DNA of 64,000 nucleotides from Segatella copri (GCF_019249655.2 NZ_CP137557.1:1485001-1549000), one strand, 5' to 3'; counted from the first letter of the stretch, positions 16,612 through 25,648 are shown. Numbers and translations are program-made. The notes: a model not told the origin generated them from the letters alone.

Positions 16612-17622
16612 ATGGACAATCGTGTAAAATTCTATAGTTGGCTGATAGGCCTCTTGGATCGTAAGCATCTTACCTTTGAGGAGATTGCTAATGAGTGGCG
16701 TGATGCCAACGCTAATCAGGATGAGGATGAGCTGGACAAACGTACCTTTCATCGTTATCGTGAAAATATCCAGTCGCAGTTTGGCATTACTGTGGAATGC
16801 GACAAGAGCGACGGCTATCGGTATTATCTGAAGCGTGATCCGATCGCTAATGATGATGTGACGGAATGGATGCTGAGTTCCCTGCGGCTGGCTTCGTTAG
16901 GTGATATGCTGAAGTTTCACAATAAAGTGATGCTCGATACACCGCCATATAACACGGAATATCTGGATGATATTCTTGCAGCGATAGATAAGCAATATCT
17001 GCTGAAGTTTAAGTATGTTTCGGGGTTCGGAGCAGAGAGCGATATCGTGTTACAACCGGCTTTCGTGAGATACTTCAAACAACGGTGGTACGTTGTGGGA
17101 GTGAAAGTGAAGAGTGAAGAACGAAGAGTGAAGAATTCAAGTGCTGAGGTTGATGGAGATGCTGATTTGAATGCTGAGGTTGATGTGAGAAAACTCGTTC
17201 GTTGTCTTCCTTTCGACCGCATCAGTTTCCTGAAGCTTATTTGCGAGAAGCATCCGTTGTCGGCAAAGATGAAGAAGTTTCTGACTCCAGAGAATTATTA
17301 TGAAGATTGCTTTGGTATCTATCGGATGGAAGATGTGCCCGTGGAAAAAATCCGCATCCGTGCCTTCTATCCGGAATACAATTACATCGAGGAGGTTCCG
17401 CTGCACGAAAGTCAGCAGAAAGTAAAGGAGTCGAAAGATGGAATGTATAGGGAATATACCCTCACCATTCGTCCCAGCCGTGATTTCCTTCAGGAACTGT
17501 TGTGGCATGGCAGAAATATCATCGTACTGAAGCCTGAGAGCTTGAGGCAGGAGATGATTGGTATCTTAAAGGATATGACGAAGAGTTATGAGACGGGCGA
17601 ATGTCTGAATGGGGAGGAATAA
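16612..17622 (+). CDS. WYL-domain transcriptional regulator
   Basis: This 336-residue protein has an N-terminal winged-helix DNA-binding region (about 1-75, with TFEEIANEWRDANANQ and KRTFHRYRENI) followed by a WYL ligand-binding domain from about 125 (LLKFKYVSG, then QRWYVVGVKV) and a C-terminal WCX-like part ending near 325. WYL regulators sense nucleotides or nucleic acids, and several (BrxR/CapW type) repress phage-defence operons, so one at the end of this cluster is suggestive. The segment at residues 165-192 (EERRVKNSSAEVDG) is low complexity and is encoded in part by a short sequence repeated at 47793. The gene lies 298 bp after DIP1984; that gap holds no convincing gene. A strong terminator follows. 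Confidence 0.8.
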   Translation: MDNRVKFYSWLIGLLDRKHLTFEEIANEWRDANANQDEDELDKRTFHRYRENIQSQFGITVECDKSDGYRYYLKRDPIANDDVTEWMLSSLRLASLGDMLKFHNKVMLDTPPYNTEYLDDILAAIDKQYLLKFKYVSGFGAESDIVLQPAFVRYFKQRWYVVGVKVKSEERRVKNSSAEVDGDADLNAEVDVRKLVRCLPFDRISFLKLICEKHPLSAKMKKFLTPENYYEDCFGIYRMEDVPVEKIRIRAFYPEYNYIEEVPLHESQQKVKESKDGMYREYTLTIRPSRDFLQELLWHGRNIIVLKPESLRQEMIGILKDMTKSYETGECLNGEE

Positions 17623-17625
17623 AAG

Positions 17626-17668
17626 AATCCTCAGATTGGGAATACACTGTGAGCTCAATCTGAGGATT
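17626..17668 (+). terminator. Intrinsic terminator after the WYL gene
   Basis: AATCCTCAGATT (17626-17637) and AATCTGAGGATT (17657-17668) form a perfect 12-bp stem directly after the WYL stop, followed by TTATCTCT. This closes the accessory cluster. Confidence 0.75.
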
Positions 17669-17767
17669 TATCTCTATGTAAAGAGTTGAATCGATTTCAA
17701 CCCATTAGCGTTCTTGTAATCTTCTACGTCTGTTTGTGTGTTGGACGATAATAATTTATCGTATGAA

Positions 17768-17832
17768 AAAAGTCCTTTCACAAAAGTCTTTTTATATCAG
17801 AGAAACAGAGAGTTAAGTGTGAAAGGACTTTT
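17768..17832. repeat. 14-bp perfect inverted repeat, possible terminator
   Basis: AAAAGTCCTTTCAC at 17768-17781 is the exact reverse complement of 17819-17832, with a 37-bp loop. A-tracts and T-tracts flank the stem on both sides, so it could terminate transcripts from either direction. No gene end is adjacent, so it may belong to a deleted gene. Confidence 0.55.
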
Positions 17833-17952
17833 CCTGGATGATGCCAGCCTCCTGCTGTTTCGATGGCAATGGGGGCGGTAAACTATGATGATAGGTTAAA
17901 TATGCCTATAGAAGAAGGCGAAAAGATACTCTCTTCGTATCGTTTGATCCGG

Positions 17953-18014
17953 GTCGTCCATATAGCTGACTCAGGTCATCTATATGGATGACTGGAGTGA
18001 TTTATATGGATGAC
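17953..18014. repeat. TATATGGATGAC repeats in a gene-poor gap
   Basis: TATATGGATGAC occurs at 17981-17992 and 18003-18014 (22-bp period), and its near reverse complement GTCGTCCATATA lies at 17953-17964. They sit in the 620-bp gap between the WYL gene and the truncated ATPase gene. Apart from these and the two hairpins, I see no gene in 17669-18242. Confidence 0.5.
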
Positions 18015-18242
18015 GGTAGTCAACCAATGGAAGGAAAGTGTATTTCCTCCTTCTATTCCACATTCCTTCTCCCTTTGGCAATGGTTCTTTCTCCCCATTG
18101 AATCTGCTCCATCATTCTCTGTTTTTGGTTCCATCTCTTACTGCTGTTACAGGCGGTGTGAAGCTATATTGATAAAAATGTCTTCATACTTAAGTATATG
18201 TATATCAGGATGTTGAAGGTGTTGTGAAAGGAGAAATTATTA

Positions 18243-18461
18243 TCATGACAAATAAGGAATATTGGTGAGGAGAGGAGTCATGGTTTTCTCCTTATCTATA
18301 AAGATGATATTGTTGCAGTCATCTGCCTTCTTACGGTCACGAATCATTTTCATCATGCAGCTTTTACCTACACGACGTTGACCTACTAATACGATGATAG
18401 TCTCCTTACCAAGATACCTTTCTATCTTGTCGATATATGATTGACGAATAATAGTTGCCAT
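18243..18461 (-). pseudogene. Truncated P-loop ATPase (N-terminal fragment)
   Basis: Reading leftward from the ATG at 18461, MATIIRQSYIDKIERYLGKE is followed by IIVLVGQRRVGKSCMMKMI, a clear Walker A motif (GQRRVGKS) of the AAA_14-type ATPases common in Bacteroidota. Intact members are about 400 residues or more; this frame ends after 72, and the last dozen residues no longer look like the family. It lacks Walker B, sensor and C-terminal domains, so it cannot be functional. Its upstream region has been split by the insertion sequence at 18605, which landed 143 bp before its start. Confidence 0.7.
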
Positions 18462-18628
18462 ATTTTTATCACTTATAAATGAAATTTTCTGCAAATATAC
18501 GATTTTTATCTTTTATAATGGATGAAAATTCTAAATATTTTGCTTTTATCTTCTATAAAAGATAAAAAATGGCGTTTTATTCTCATTTTATGATAATCAT
18601 AAAGGGTTCTTCTCAAATTTTGGTACAT

Positions 18629-20332
18629 TTATGTATCTAAGTTTGAGGAGACCTTTATCTGCAAAAGAGAAATCGATGCTCTTCCACCCATAATTCGCTT
18701 TGCGGTCTTTATCTTGTTGACCGAACCTTCAAGGATTCCATTGTTCAATTTGCTAGCAATAGAATTATTGATGGCGGAATAGTCCTTAATCAGTCCTTTG
18801 GCAAACTTTTCCATTTTCTCATTACCACATCCTATGACCATGTTAATCCATTTGTACAAGTTCATTTTGACCTCTCCGCTCAAAATGCCTTGAAATGTTG
18901 TTATATAATAGGCTAAATCGGTAATATGCAAGTCCTGCAGAAACAATCTGACTGTATCAGTCTTGGTTTTCCAGTTGAAGTGAACTATTGAATTCCAAAG
19001 GTCATACTCTTCGCTCCTGATAGTTGCCTTTGCAAGAAATGCCTTGTAGGCATCATCGTATGCCTTCCAGTCTTCCTTCCATTTTTCTCTCAGTAGAAAA
19101 AGAAGTCTTTTCAGTATTTCTTTCTTCTCTGTAGAATGTAACCCCTTGGTAACCACAGAGTAATCCAATGACTTTTTACAGAGAATCCTGTTTGTAATAG
19201 ATTCTATGGCTTTGTAAGCCCTTAGTTGCGTTGGGTTGAGCAAGTCCTCATATTTGGTGTTCCTTAGCTTTCCCATCTTAAATCCATCAAACCCTGTTTT
19301 GTCATGGATTTCACTCAAAGTCAGTCCTTGCCTTGCATAAAGATCCATGAAAGTGTTCCATTCAGCCATTTTCTTGATTCTTCTTTTATCCTTGCACATC
19401 GATTCCAAGACTGCATATATGCTGGTATAAAGCCAACCTCTACTTATTTGTGGCTTAATGGGACCAACTAGACCTTGAGTCAGCAACTCCATTCTCTTAT
19501 GCAAAAACTCCTGCAGAATCTTTGGAAAGACTGCGCTCGTCAAGTCTTCAATGACATGGAATTTGTCTGTGATAGCATGTGCTGATGGGGCTCCTTGCTT
19601 GATAGCCTTAATGAAGCATCGTCCCCTATCACGAGTGATAGTATCGACTTTCTTGTATTGTTTCAAGACATTTGCCACAATCGAAGAATCTCTAGAGTCT
19701 ATCAGTTCCAAAATCTCGCCTGTGTCATGGTCTACGATAACACTGCCATAGGTATGTCCCTTTCTCTTGGCAAAGTCATCTATGCCTATATTCCTGGCAG
19801 TCCTGTCTGGAAGTCTTTGGATCTTTTTCAAATGATTTATGCAAGTATTTGGACAGCAGGTGATTCCCATCTTTCTCATGACCTTGGAGGTCGACACAGA
19901 TGACATATGTATATGAAGCTGGTTCATCAACTCTATGCATCTTACACTGAATCTTGCATATTTGTTTAGCCACTTCGTCTGTTGCTCTACAAATATATGT
20001 TTATCAGACTGGCAGTAAAAACGGCGCATGTAAAGGGTGAGAACAAACCGTTTACACCCTAAAGGACACATCGTGACCGTTCTCTTTTGCCAGCCACGGG
20101 TATGAGTGGTTTTCTGGCCACAACGGTCGCAGAAGGCATGGGTAGCCGTACTCACGAGAACCATTTTGAGTTCCGTGGAAGAGAAGTCACAACTTGTGAT
20201 AAAAAAGCCATCTATGGCAGGAAAAATGTCCATAAGAAGTTTTTCTCCGGCCATAGAAGCATTTATATCGGATTTTATTTGGTTGTTCCTTATCTTTTTT
20301 ATAATTTTGCATCTGTTAGCGATTGTATCCAT
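18629..20332 (-). CDS. ISL3-family transposase
   Basis: The protein has 567 residues. An N-terminal zinc-finger-like region (CDRCGQKTTHTRGW and CPLGCKRFVLTLYMRRFYC, about 68-107) is followed by a helix-turn-helix and the DDE catalytic core: IGIDDFAKRKGHTYGSVIVD near 182 carries the first Asp and ITDKFHVIEDL near 256 the second, with the last acidic residue expected near the C-terminal IVHFNWKTKTD region. The length is at the long end of the family. The 5' leader and the start codon are arranged in a two-part stem (see 20316-20389). No frameshift is seen, so it should be active. Confidence 0.88.
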   Translation of the reverse strand: MDTIANRCKIIKKIRNNQIKSDINASMAGEKLLMDIFPAIDGFFITSCDFSSTELKMVLVSTATHAFCDRCGQKTTHTRGWQKRTVTMCPLGCKRFVLTLYMRRFYCQSDKHIFVEQQTKWLNKYARFSVRCIELMNQLHIHMSSVSTSKVMRKMGITCCPNTCINHLKKIQRLPDRTARNIGIDDFAKRKGHTYGSVIVDHDTGEILELIDSRDSSIVANVLKQYKKVDTITRDRGRCFIKAIKQGAPSAHAITDKFHVIEDLTSAVFPKILQEFLHKRMELLTQGLVGPIKPQISRGWLYTSIYAVLESMCKDKRRIKKMAEWNTFMDLYARQGLTLSEIHDKTGFDGFKMGKLRNTKYEDLLNPTQLRAYKAIESITNRILCKKSLDYSVVTKGLHSTEKKEILKRLLFLLREKWKEDWKAYDDAYKAFLAKATIRSEEYDLWNSIVHFNWKTKTDTVRLFLQDLHITDLAYYITTFQGILSGEVKMNLYKWINMVIGCGNEKMEKFAKGLIKDYSAINNSIASKLNNGILEGSVNKIKTAKRIMGGRASISLLQIKVSSNLDT

Positions 20333-20389
20333 TGTAAGTCATATTTTATGATCACTTTAAACTTACATATTTTTGGAGACAATCGCTAA
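20316..20389 (-). promoter_or_regulatory. Stem enclosing the transposase start codon
   Basis: TTAGCGATTGT (20316-20326) pairs with ACAATCGCTAA (20379-20389), and TGTAAGT (20333-20339) pairs with ACTTACA (20361-20367). In the minus-strand mRNA the ATG at 20332-20330 lies at the junction of these 11-bp and 7-bp helices. Such a fold would block initiation on long read-through transcripts. This fits the known strategy of insertion sequences that limit transposase made from outside promoters. Confidence 0.6.
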
Positions 20390-20479
20390 TTTTTTATATT
20401 AAACTTTCTCAAAAATATTGCTCCTTCATATAAAAATTGGGGCTTTGTACTAAAATTTGAGAAGAACCTCATAAAGTGA

Positions 20480-20992
20480 TTATTTATATTCCTTCAGATA
20501 CCAGTCTTTGATGCACCCGGAATAATGCTTGGCAAACTCCTCGGCTTGTCCGGGAGCACAGGCTTTTACTTTCCTGGCTGGAATACCTGCCCATATTTCA
20601 TGTGCAGGAACCTTGGTGCCATGGGTAACTACAGCACCTGCAGCAATGATGGCTCCTTCGCCAATGTCTGCCTTGTCAAGCACAGTGGCATTCATTCCGA
20701 TGAGTGCCCCTTTCCTAACTCTCGCTCCGTGAACAATGGCACCATGTCCCACTGATACATCATCCTCCAGAATGCAAGGCATCGTACCGGTTTGATGGAT
20801 GCATGCACAATCCTGCACATTCACTCTGTTTCCGCATCTGATGGCATCCACGTCAGAGCGCAATACCGCACTATACCAGATGCTACAGTCATCGCCAAGA
20901 ATACAGTCACCTGTCAGTACGGCATTCTCAGCGATAAAACAATTCTTTCCCCATCGGGGAGTCTTTCCTTCTACTGTCTTTATAATAGCCAT
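20480..20992 (-). CDS. Gamma-carbonic-anhydrase-like hexapeptide-repeat protein
   Basis: The start is placed at MAIIKTVEGKTPRWG (20992); an upstream in-frame ATG at 21046 would overlap the promoter. The product has 170 residues made of left-handed beta-helix hexapeptide repeats (for example ILGDDCSIWYSAVLRSDV, then HGAIVHGARVRKGALIGMNA) as in the YrdA/PaaY branch of gamma carbonic anhydrases. Metal-ligand histidines appear at CIHQTG (about 83), VGHGAIVHG (about 98 and 103). These proteins form trimers and bind Zn or Fe; many members lack proven activity. A TACCTTTGC -7 box lies at 21018-21026 on the minus strand, 26 bp upstream. The insertion sequence abuts its 3' end. Confidence 0.85.
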   Translation of the reverse strand: MAIIKTVEGKTPRWGKNCFIAENAVLTGDCILGDDCSIWYSAVLRSDVDAIRCGNRVNVQDCACIHQTGTMPCILEDDVSVGHGAIVHGARVRKGALIGMNATVLDKADIGEGAIIAAGAVVTHGTKVPAHEIWAGIPARKVKACAPGQAEEFAKHYSGCIKDWYLKEYK

Positions 20993-21052
20993 ATTGAATA
21001 TATATTTAAATTTGGGTGCAAAGGTAACAAAAAATATTGGAATCACCTTATA

Positions 21053-22183
21053 CTATTTCAGATACTTCTTCAGCCACAAATCGAAGAACTTATCATATAC
21101 TACGTAGGCATCATCCTGCTGGGTGATAAAATCCTTCTCCAGCAATCCTTTCAGGGCGGAATTTACAGAGCTTGGCGACGGGAGATGATATTTCTTGGCG
21201 AAGGCTCCGCTCTTTACGCTTCTGGCTTCGCCCTCTGCAGAGATGGCGATGAAGACATTGCGCTGCTTTTCCGGCATCTGGCGCAGAAGGGTCTCATAGG
21301 TGTCTGATGCCATGTTGAGATTGTAGTTGATGGCATCATCTACCATATCCAGAGTGCAGGTACCCTGCTCGGGAGTCTTGAGGAAGAGGACATTCATTAC
21401 TCGCTGGATGTATGAGGTGACACCACCGAAACGGACGAAGAGTTCTCCGATAATGGCAGTATCCAGATGTTTGTTGCGCTCCTCGAACTTGGCTGTGGCA
21501 AACTCCTTGTATTTCTCCACATCCAGAGGCTTCAGGTTCATCAGCGTCACGCTCTGATAGAATGGGCGGGCAGGAGATGTGAACATCTCGGCCATCAGAT
21601 GGCGATGAGAACCCGAGAAGATGAAGTGGGCATTGGTGCATCGCTGGATGTAGGTACGGAGCAATGCCTCTATGCGATTGTCGGCATAGTTGGTGATTTG
21701 CTGAAACTCGTCGATGGCAACAAGACATGGCTTGTCGGCTTGGTTGAGATAAGAGAATATCTCATCAAGCGTAATTTCCGGATTCACCATGTTGCCAATG
21801 CCTATTCCCCAAATTGGAGCCCCGTTGATATCGAAAGAGATTTCTGAACGGAGAGAAGAGAGCGCCATCAGAAATTTCTCCCAAGCGCTTCTGCCTTTAG
21901 AGCGAAGTGCGTCAATGATGGCTTTGCCGAACATATTGACCAGGTCTCTGACGGAATTGGTTGAATAGATGTCTATGATGAAAGTATAATAATCTTTTTG
22001 GATGACTGGCTGGGCAAAGCAATGGTGAATCAGCTCTGTCTTTCCGATACGTCGAGGGGAAATCAGAGCCATGTTATTCTCATTGATCAGCATCTCTGTG
22101 ATGTGCTGGGTTTCTTCCACACGGTCGCAGAAGTATTCCGGACCGGCGTAACCATTTGTGACAAAAGGATTCTTCATTACCAT
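21053..22183 (-). CDS. AAA+ ATPase (archaeal ATPase/STAND-like) with C-terminal winged helix
   Basis: The 376-residue protein has Walker A SPRRIGKTEL near residue 42, Walker B CLVAIDEFQQI near 153, sensor FSGSHRHLM near 190, then a helical lid and a C-terminal winged-helix region (FAKKYHLPSPSSVNSALKGL, then LEKDFITQQDDAYVVYDKFF). This matches the ATPase_2-type proteins frequent in Bacteroidota, whose function is unknown and sometimes linked to toxin-antitoxin or DNA-binding roles. The upstream region has an array of TTATCATAA palindromes suitable for autoregulation by the winged helix (see 22243-22330). Start options are the ATGs at 22183 and 22177. Confidence 0.8.
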   Translation of the reverse strand: MVMKNPFVTNGYAGPEYFCDRVEETQHITEMLINENNMALISPRRIGKTELIHHCFAQPVIQKDYYTFIIDIYSTNSVRDLVNMFGKAIIDALRSKGRSAWEKFLMALSSLRSEISFDINGAPIWGIGIGNMVNPEITLDEIFSYLNQADKPCLVAIDEFQQITNYADNRIEALLRTYIQRCTNAHFIFSGSHRHLMAEMFTSPARPFYQSVTLMNLKPLDVEKYKEFATAKFEERNKHLDTAIIGELFVRFGGVTSYIQRVMNVLFLKTPEQGTCTLDMVDDAINYNLNMASDTYETLLRQMPEKQRNVFIAISAEGEARSVKSGAFAKKYHLPSPSSVNSALKGLLEKDFITQQDDAYVVYDKFFDLWLKKYLK

Positions 22184-22242
22184 ATCTATACCTTATTATA
22201 AGTTCAACGTTTGCTGTTTCTTCTGCAAAGATACAACTTTTA

Positions 22243-22330
22243 TTCCGATTATCATAAAGTGATTATCATAAAATGATAATGAAATAAGGAATTTTATCAT
22301 TTGATGATTATCATAAATTGATAATTATGA
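22243..22330 (-). promoter_or_regulatory. Array of TTATCATAAA/TGATAA palindromes upstream of ATPase gene
   Basis: Within 90 bp the motif TTATCATAA or its complement TTATGATAA recurs around 22249, 22264, 22290 and 22312, each followed after 1-3 bases by TGATTAT or TGATAAT, making overlapping dyads. The same kind of dyad (ATGATAATCATAAAG) is found at 18590-18604 in front of the truncated ATPase gene, where the insertion sequence landed. The array lies 60-150 bp before the ATPase start and looks like a multi-site operator. Confidence 0.65.
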
Positions 22331-22356
22331 CATGGAGACTCCTCTAATGTCAATAG

Positions 22357-22400
22357 AAAAAGGGTTGCAATCCTCGAAAAGATGGATTACAACCCTTTAT
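22357..22400 (-). terminator. Intrinsic terminator of alaS
   Basis: AAAGGGTTG (22359-22367) pairs with CAACCCTTT (22390-22398), and ATCC with GGAT inside it. On the minus strand the stem lies 60 bp past the alaS stop and is followed by TTTTCTATTG. Confidence 0.7.
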
Positions 22401-22458
22401 ACCTTATTATATATAAGAGTTAAGATAACTCTATCATATATTCAAATGTGGAAGCTTA

Positions 22459-25122
22459 TTACAGCTGAGCCAACTCTACAACCTTATCTACTGCAGCGCT
22501 CAAGCCGTCCTTGTTCTTACCGCCAGCCTGAGCATAGTGAGGCTGACCGCCACCGCCGCCCTGAATCAACTTGGCAGCTTCGCGAATCATCTTACCAGCG
22601 TTCAAGCCGTGATCCTTTACCATATCATCGCTGAACATCACGCTGAGCATAGGCTTGTCGTTATAAACAGAACCTACCACGCAAATCATGTTCTCAGGCA
22701 AAGCCTCGCGAACCTTGAATACCAAATCCTTGGCAGCTGCTGGCTCCATTGGCAATACGGCTGTAACAACCTTCACGCCGTTGATTTCTCTTGCATTCTC
22801 TACAAGCTTATCCTTGGCACGCTCCACAGCCTGAGCCTGGAACTTCTCAACATCCTTCTTCAGGGCATCGTGCTCGTCGATGTACTTTCTGATAACACCC
22901 TCGAGATCCTTGGCGTTGTTGAACAAGCCCTTCAAGGCTACGATGGTATCCTGCAAGCCGTAGATAGCCTCCTCGCATGCCTTGCCTGTCAAAGCCTCGA
23001 TACGGCGGATGCCGGCTGCTACGCTGCTTTCAGAGATAATCTTGAAGAAACCAATCTTACCGGTGCTTTTGGCGTGAATACCACCACAGAACTCAGCAGA
23101 TGGACCGAAGCGAACCACACGAACCTTGTCGCCATACTTCTCGCCGAAGAGGGCGATAGCGCCAAGTTCCTTAGCCTCCTCGATAGGAGTATCGCGGTGC
23201 TCATCCAGGGCGTAGTCGGCACGGATCATCTCGTTTACCATGTGCTCTACCTTGCGGAGCTCCTCATCTGTTACCTTCTGGAAGTGAGAGAAGTCGAAAC
23301 GCAATGTATCCTTATCTACATAAGAACCCTTCTGCTCTACGTGCTCGCCCAAAACCTGCTTCAGGCAGTAGTCGAGCAAGTGGGTAGCTGTATGGTTGGC
23401 AGCGCTTCCCTCGCGGCTCTCGATATCAACGCAAGCCATGAAATCAGCGTTTACATCCTTTGGCAACTCCTTTACGATATGGATGCTCTGGTTGTTCTCG
23501 CGCTTGGTGTCGATAACCTGGATGGTCTCATCCTCGCTAACGAGTACACCCTTGTCGCCAACCTGTCCACCCATCTCACCATAGAATGGAGTGCTGTCGA
23601 GTACCAACTCATAGAAAGAGTTCTTCTTCTGAGTCACCTTGCGGTAGCGCAGGATGTGGCACTCATATTCTGTATAGTCGTAACCCACGAAGTTCTGGTC
23701 GCCTTCCTTCAAAACCTCCCAGTCGCCGTTCTCTACGGCAGCAGCATTGCGGGCACGCTCTTTCTGCTTCTTCATCTCCTCGTCGAAGCCTGCAGCATCT
23801 ACTGTGTAACCATTCTCACGGCAGATGAGCTCTGTAAGGTCGAGAGGGAAACCGTATGTATCGAAGAGGCGGAATGCGCTTACGCCATCAAGCTGAGTCT
23901 CGCCATGAGCCTTGAGTTCGTCCATATCGCCATTGAGGAGGTTGATACCCTTCTCCAAGGTGCGGAGGAATGAATCCTCTTCCTCTTTCATCACGCGGGT
24001 GATGAGCTCCTGCTGAGCTGGCAACTCTGGGAAGGCTGCACCCATCTGCTCTACCAATACATTGACGAGCTTGTACATGAATGCCTGCTTCTGGCCGAGG
24101 AATGTGTAAGCGTAACGTACGGCACGGCGCAAGATGCGGCGGATTACGTAACCAGCCTTGGCATTGCTTGGCAGCTGACCGTCGGCGATAGAGAAGGCTA
24201 CGGCACGGAGGTGGTCGGCACATACACGCATAGCGATGTCGATCTTCTCCTGCTCATCCTTACCCTCGCCATTCTCACCAGTAGGAGTAGTGAAGCCATA
24301 CTTCTTGCCAGAGATAGCCTCGATTTCCTTGATGATTGGCTGGAAGATATCTGTATCATAGTTAGAGTGCTTGTCCTGCAACATGCGAACCAAGCGCTCG
24401 AAGCCCATACCTGTATCGATAACGTGCATTGGGAGAGGTTCGAGAGAACCGTCAGCCTTGCGGTTGTACTGCATGAACACGATGTTCCAGATTTCGATGA
24501 CCTGTGGGTTATCCTTGTTTACCAACTCACGGCCTGGCACCTGAGCCTTCTCCTCTGGAGTACGTGAATCCACATGAATCTCTGAGCAAGGACCGCAAGG
24601 ACCTGTATCGCCCATCTCCCAGAAGTTGTCGTGCTTGTTGCCATTGATGATGTGGTCGGCTGGCACGTGCTTAGCCCAGTAACCTGCTGCCTCGTTGTCG
24701 CGTTCCAGACCTTCCTCCTTGCAACCCTCGAATACGGTAACATAGAGGTCGGCAGGGTTGAGCTTCAAAACCTCAGTAAGATACTCCCATGCCATATCAA
24801 TGGCACCCTCCTTAAAGTAGTCGCCGAAGCTCCAGTTACCGAGCATCTCGAACATGGTGTGGTGGTAAGTATCATGACCTACCTCTTCGAGGTCGTTGTG
24901 CTTACCGCTTACACGGAGACATTTCTGAGTATCAACACGACGAACATCCTTGCCTGGGTCTTTTGTACCGAGGATGATGTCTTTCCACTGGTTCATACCA
25001 GCGTTTGTAAACATCAGCGTTGGGTCATCCTTGATAACCATAGGTGCTGATGGAACAATTTTGTGGCCCTGACCTTCGAAGAATTTCTTGAAGGATTCGC
25101 GCACTTCATTAGCTGTCATCAT
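22459..25122 (-). CDS. alaS: Alanyl-tRNA synthetase
   Basis: The 887-residue product is full length for bacterial AlaRS. It opens with the class II catalytic domain ([33 protein letters not shown], then [20 protein letters not shown]), followed by the tRNA-recognition domain, the editing domain with zinc-binding HTATHLL and [10 protein letters not shown] motifs, and a C-terminal coiled-coil and Gly-rich C-Ala domain ([15 protein letters not shown]). It charges tRNA-Ala and edits mischarged Ser and Gly. A perfect minus-strand -7 box lies at 25233-25241. Two adjacent ATG codons (25122 and 25119) are possible starts. Confidence 0.98.
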   Translation of the reverse strand: MMTANEVRESFKKFFEGQGHKIVPSAPMVIKDDPTLMFTNAGMNQWKDIILGTKDPGKDVRRVDTQKCLRVSGKHNDLEEVGHDTYHHTMFEMLGNWSFGDYFKEGAIDMAWEYLTEVLKLNPADLYVTVFEGCKEEGLERDNEAAGYWAKHVPADHIINGNKHDNFWEMGDTGPCGPCSEIHVDSRTPEEKAQVPGRELVNKDNPQVIEIWNIVFMQYNRKADGSLEPLPMHVIDTGMGFERLVRMLQDKHSNYDTDIFQPIIKEIEAISGKKYGFTTPTGENGEGKDEQEKIDIAMRVCADHLRAVAFSIADGQLPSNAKAGYVIRRILRRAVRYAYTFLGQKQAFMYKLVNVLVEQMGAAFPELPAQQELITRVMKEEEDSFLRTLEKGINLLNGDMDELKAHGETQLDGVSAFRLFDTYGFPLDLTELICRENGYTVDAAGFDEEMKKQKERARNAAAVENGDWEVLKEGDQNFVGYDYTEYECHILRYRKVTQKKNSFYELVLDSTPFYGEMGGQVGDKGVLVSEDETIQVIDTKRENNQSIHIVKELPKDVNADFMACVDIESREGSAANHTATHLLDYCLKQVLGEHVEQKGSYVDKDTLRFDFSHFQKVTDEELRKVEHMVNEMIRADYALDEHRDTPIEEAKELGAIALFGEKYGDKVRVVRFGPSAEFCGGIHAKSTGKIGFFKIISESSVAAGIRRIEALTGKACEEAIYGLQDTIVALKGLFNNAKDLEGVIRKYIDEHDALKKDVEKFQAQAVERAKDKLVENAREINGVKVVTAVLPMEPAAAKDLVFKVREALPENMICVVGSVYNDKPMLSVMFSDDMVKDHGLNAGKMIREAAKLIQGGGGGQPHYAQAGGKNKDGLSAAVDKVVELAQL

Positions 25123-25232
25123 ATCTTTTTATATTTATCTTTTAATTTCAATTTCTCGTTTTAAGGAGGGGATTGGAAGTCCTCTCTTTGAATTATTTTT
25201 GCCCTTTAGGGCATTTTCTTCCGAAAATCTTT

Positions 25233-25262
25233 GCAAAGATAAGAAGAATTGTTTAATTTTGC
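25233..25262. promoter_or_regulatory. Divergent promoters of alaS and the MerR-type gene
   Basis: On the minus strand TATCTTTGC (plus positions 25241 to 25233) serves alaS. On the plus strand TAATTTTGC at 25254-25262 precedes the MerR-type start by 38 bp. The two -7 boxes are 12 bp apart, so the polymerases would compete. Confidence 0.6.
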
Positions 25263-25300
25263 AACTAAATTAATTATTTTTGAATTTAAAGTTAGGAAAA

Positions 25301-25648
25301 ATGGCATTAAATACAGATAAAAACGTAAAATTGTACTATTCTATCAAGGAAGTATCTGAGGAAGTGGGCGTAAGTGAGTCTACGCTCCGTTATTGGGAGA
25401 AGGAGTTTCCGTTCCTCCGTCCGAAGGTTTCTGCCAACAAGGTGCGCCAATATTCCGAGAAGGATATTGAGCAGGTGAAGCTCATCTACAACCTCATCAA
25501 GGTGAAGGGCTTCAAGATTGCTGCGGCACGTAAGTATCTGAATCAAAACAGAACGGGTGCCGAGAAGTCGTCTGACGTTCTCGACACCCTGATATCTGTG
25601 AGAGACCAGCTTAAGGAGCTCAAGAAGCAGCTCGATGGACTGGTTTAA
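25301..25648 (+). CDS. MerR-family transcriptional regulator
   Basis: The start is taken at the ATG 25301 (MALNTDKNVKLYYS); the upstream TTG at 25280 would not add a conserved part. The 115-residue protein has a MerR-type winged helix-turn-helix at about 10-80 (YYSIKEVSEEVGVSESTLRY, WEKEFPFLRPKVS, RQYSEKDIEQVKLIY, KGFKIAAARKYL) and a short coiled-coil (SVRDQLKELKKQLDGL) for dimerisation. There is no C-terminal effector domain. Such short MerR proteins are conserved in Bacteroidota beside core genes; the target is unknown. It is convergent with the pectinesterase gene, 12 bp apart. Confidence 0.85.
   Translation: MALNTDKNVKLYYSIKEVSEEVGVSESTLRYWEKEFPFLRPKVSANKVRQYSEKDIEQVKLIYNLIKVKGFKIAAARKYLNQNRTGAEKSSDVLDTLISVRDQLKELKKQLDGLV

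Larger units (their letters stand above)
18605..20468 (-). mobile_element. Complete ISL3-family insertion sequence with 8-bp target duplication
   Basis: The element is 1,864 bp. The left end begins GGTTCTTCTCAAATTTTGGT and the right end is its reverse complement; the terminal repeats match at 21 of 22 positions (18605-18626 and 20447-20468). The flanking octamer TCATAAAG is present at 18597-18604 and again at 20469-20476, a perfect 8-bp duplication as expected for ISL3. One long transposase gene fills the element on the minus strand. The intact ends, duplication and open frame point to a recent insertion. It separates the ATPase fragment from the gamma-carbonic-anhydrase-like gene. Confidence 0.92.

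Noticed and set aside
22537..23973. 478-codon plus-strand frame opposite alaS
   Set aside because: It is an antisense shadow of the alaS coding sequence; alaS motifs are intact on the minus strand.
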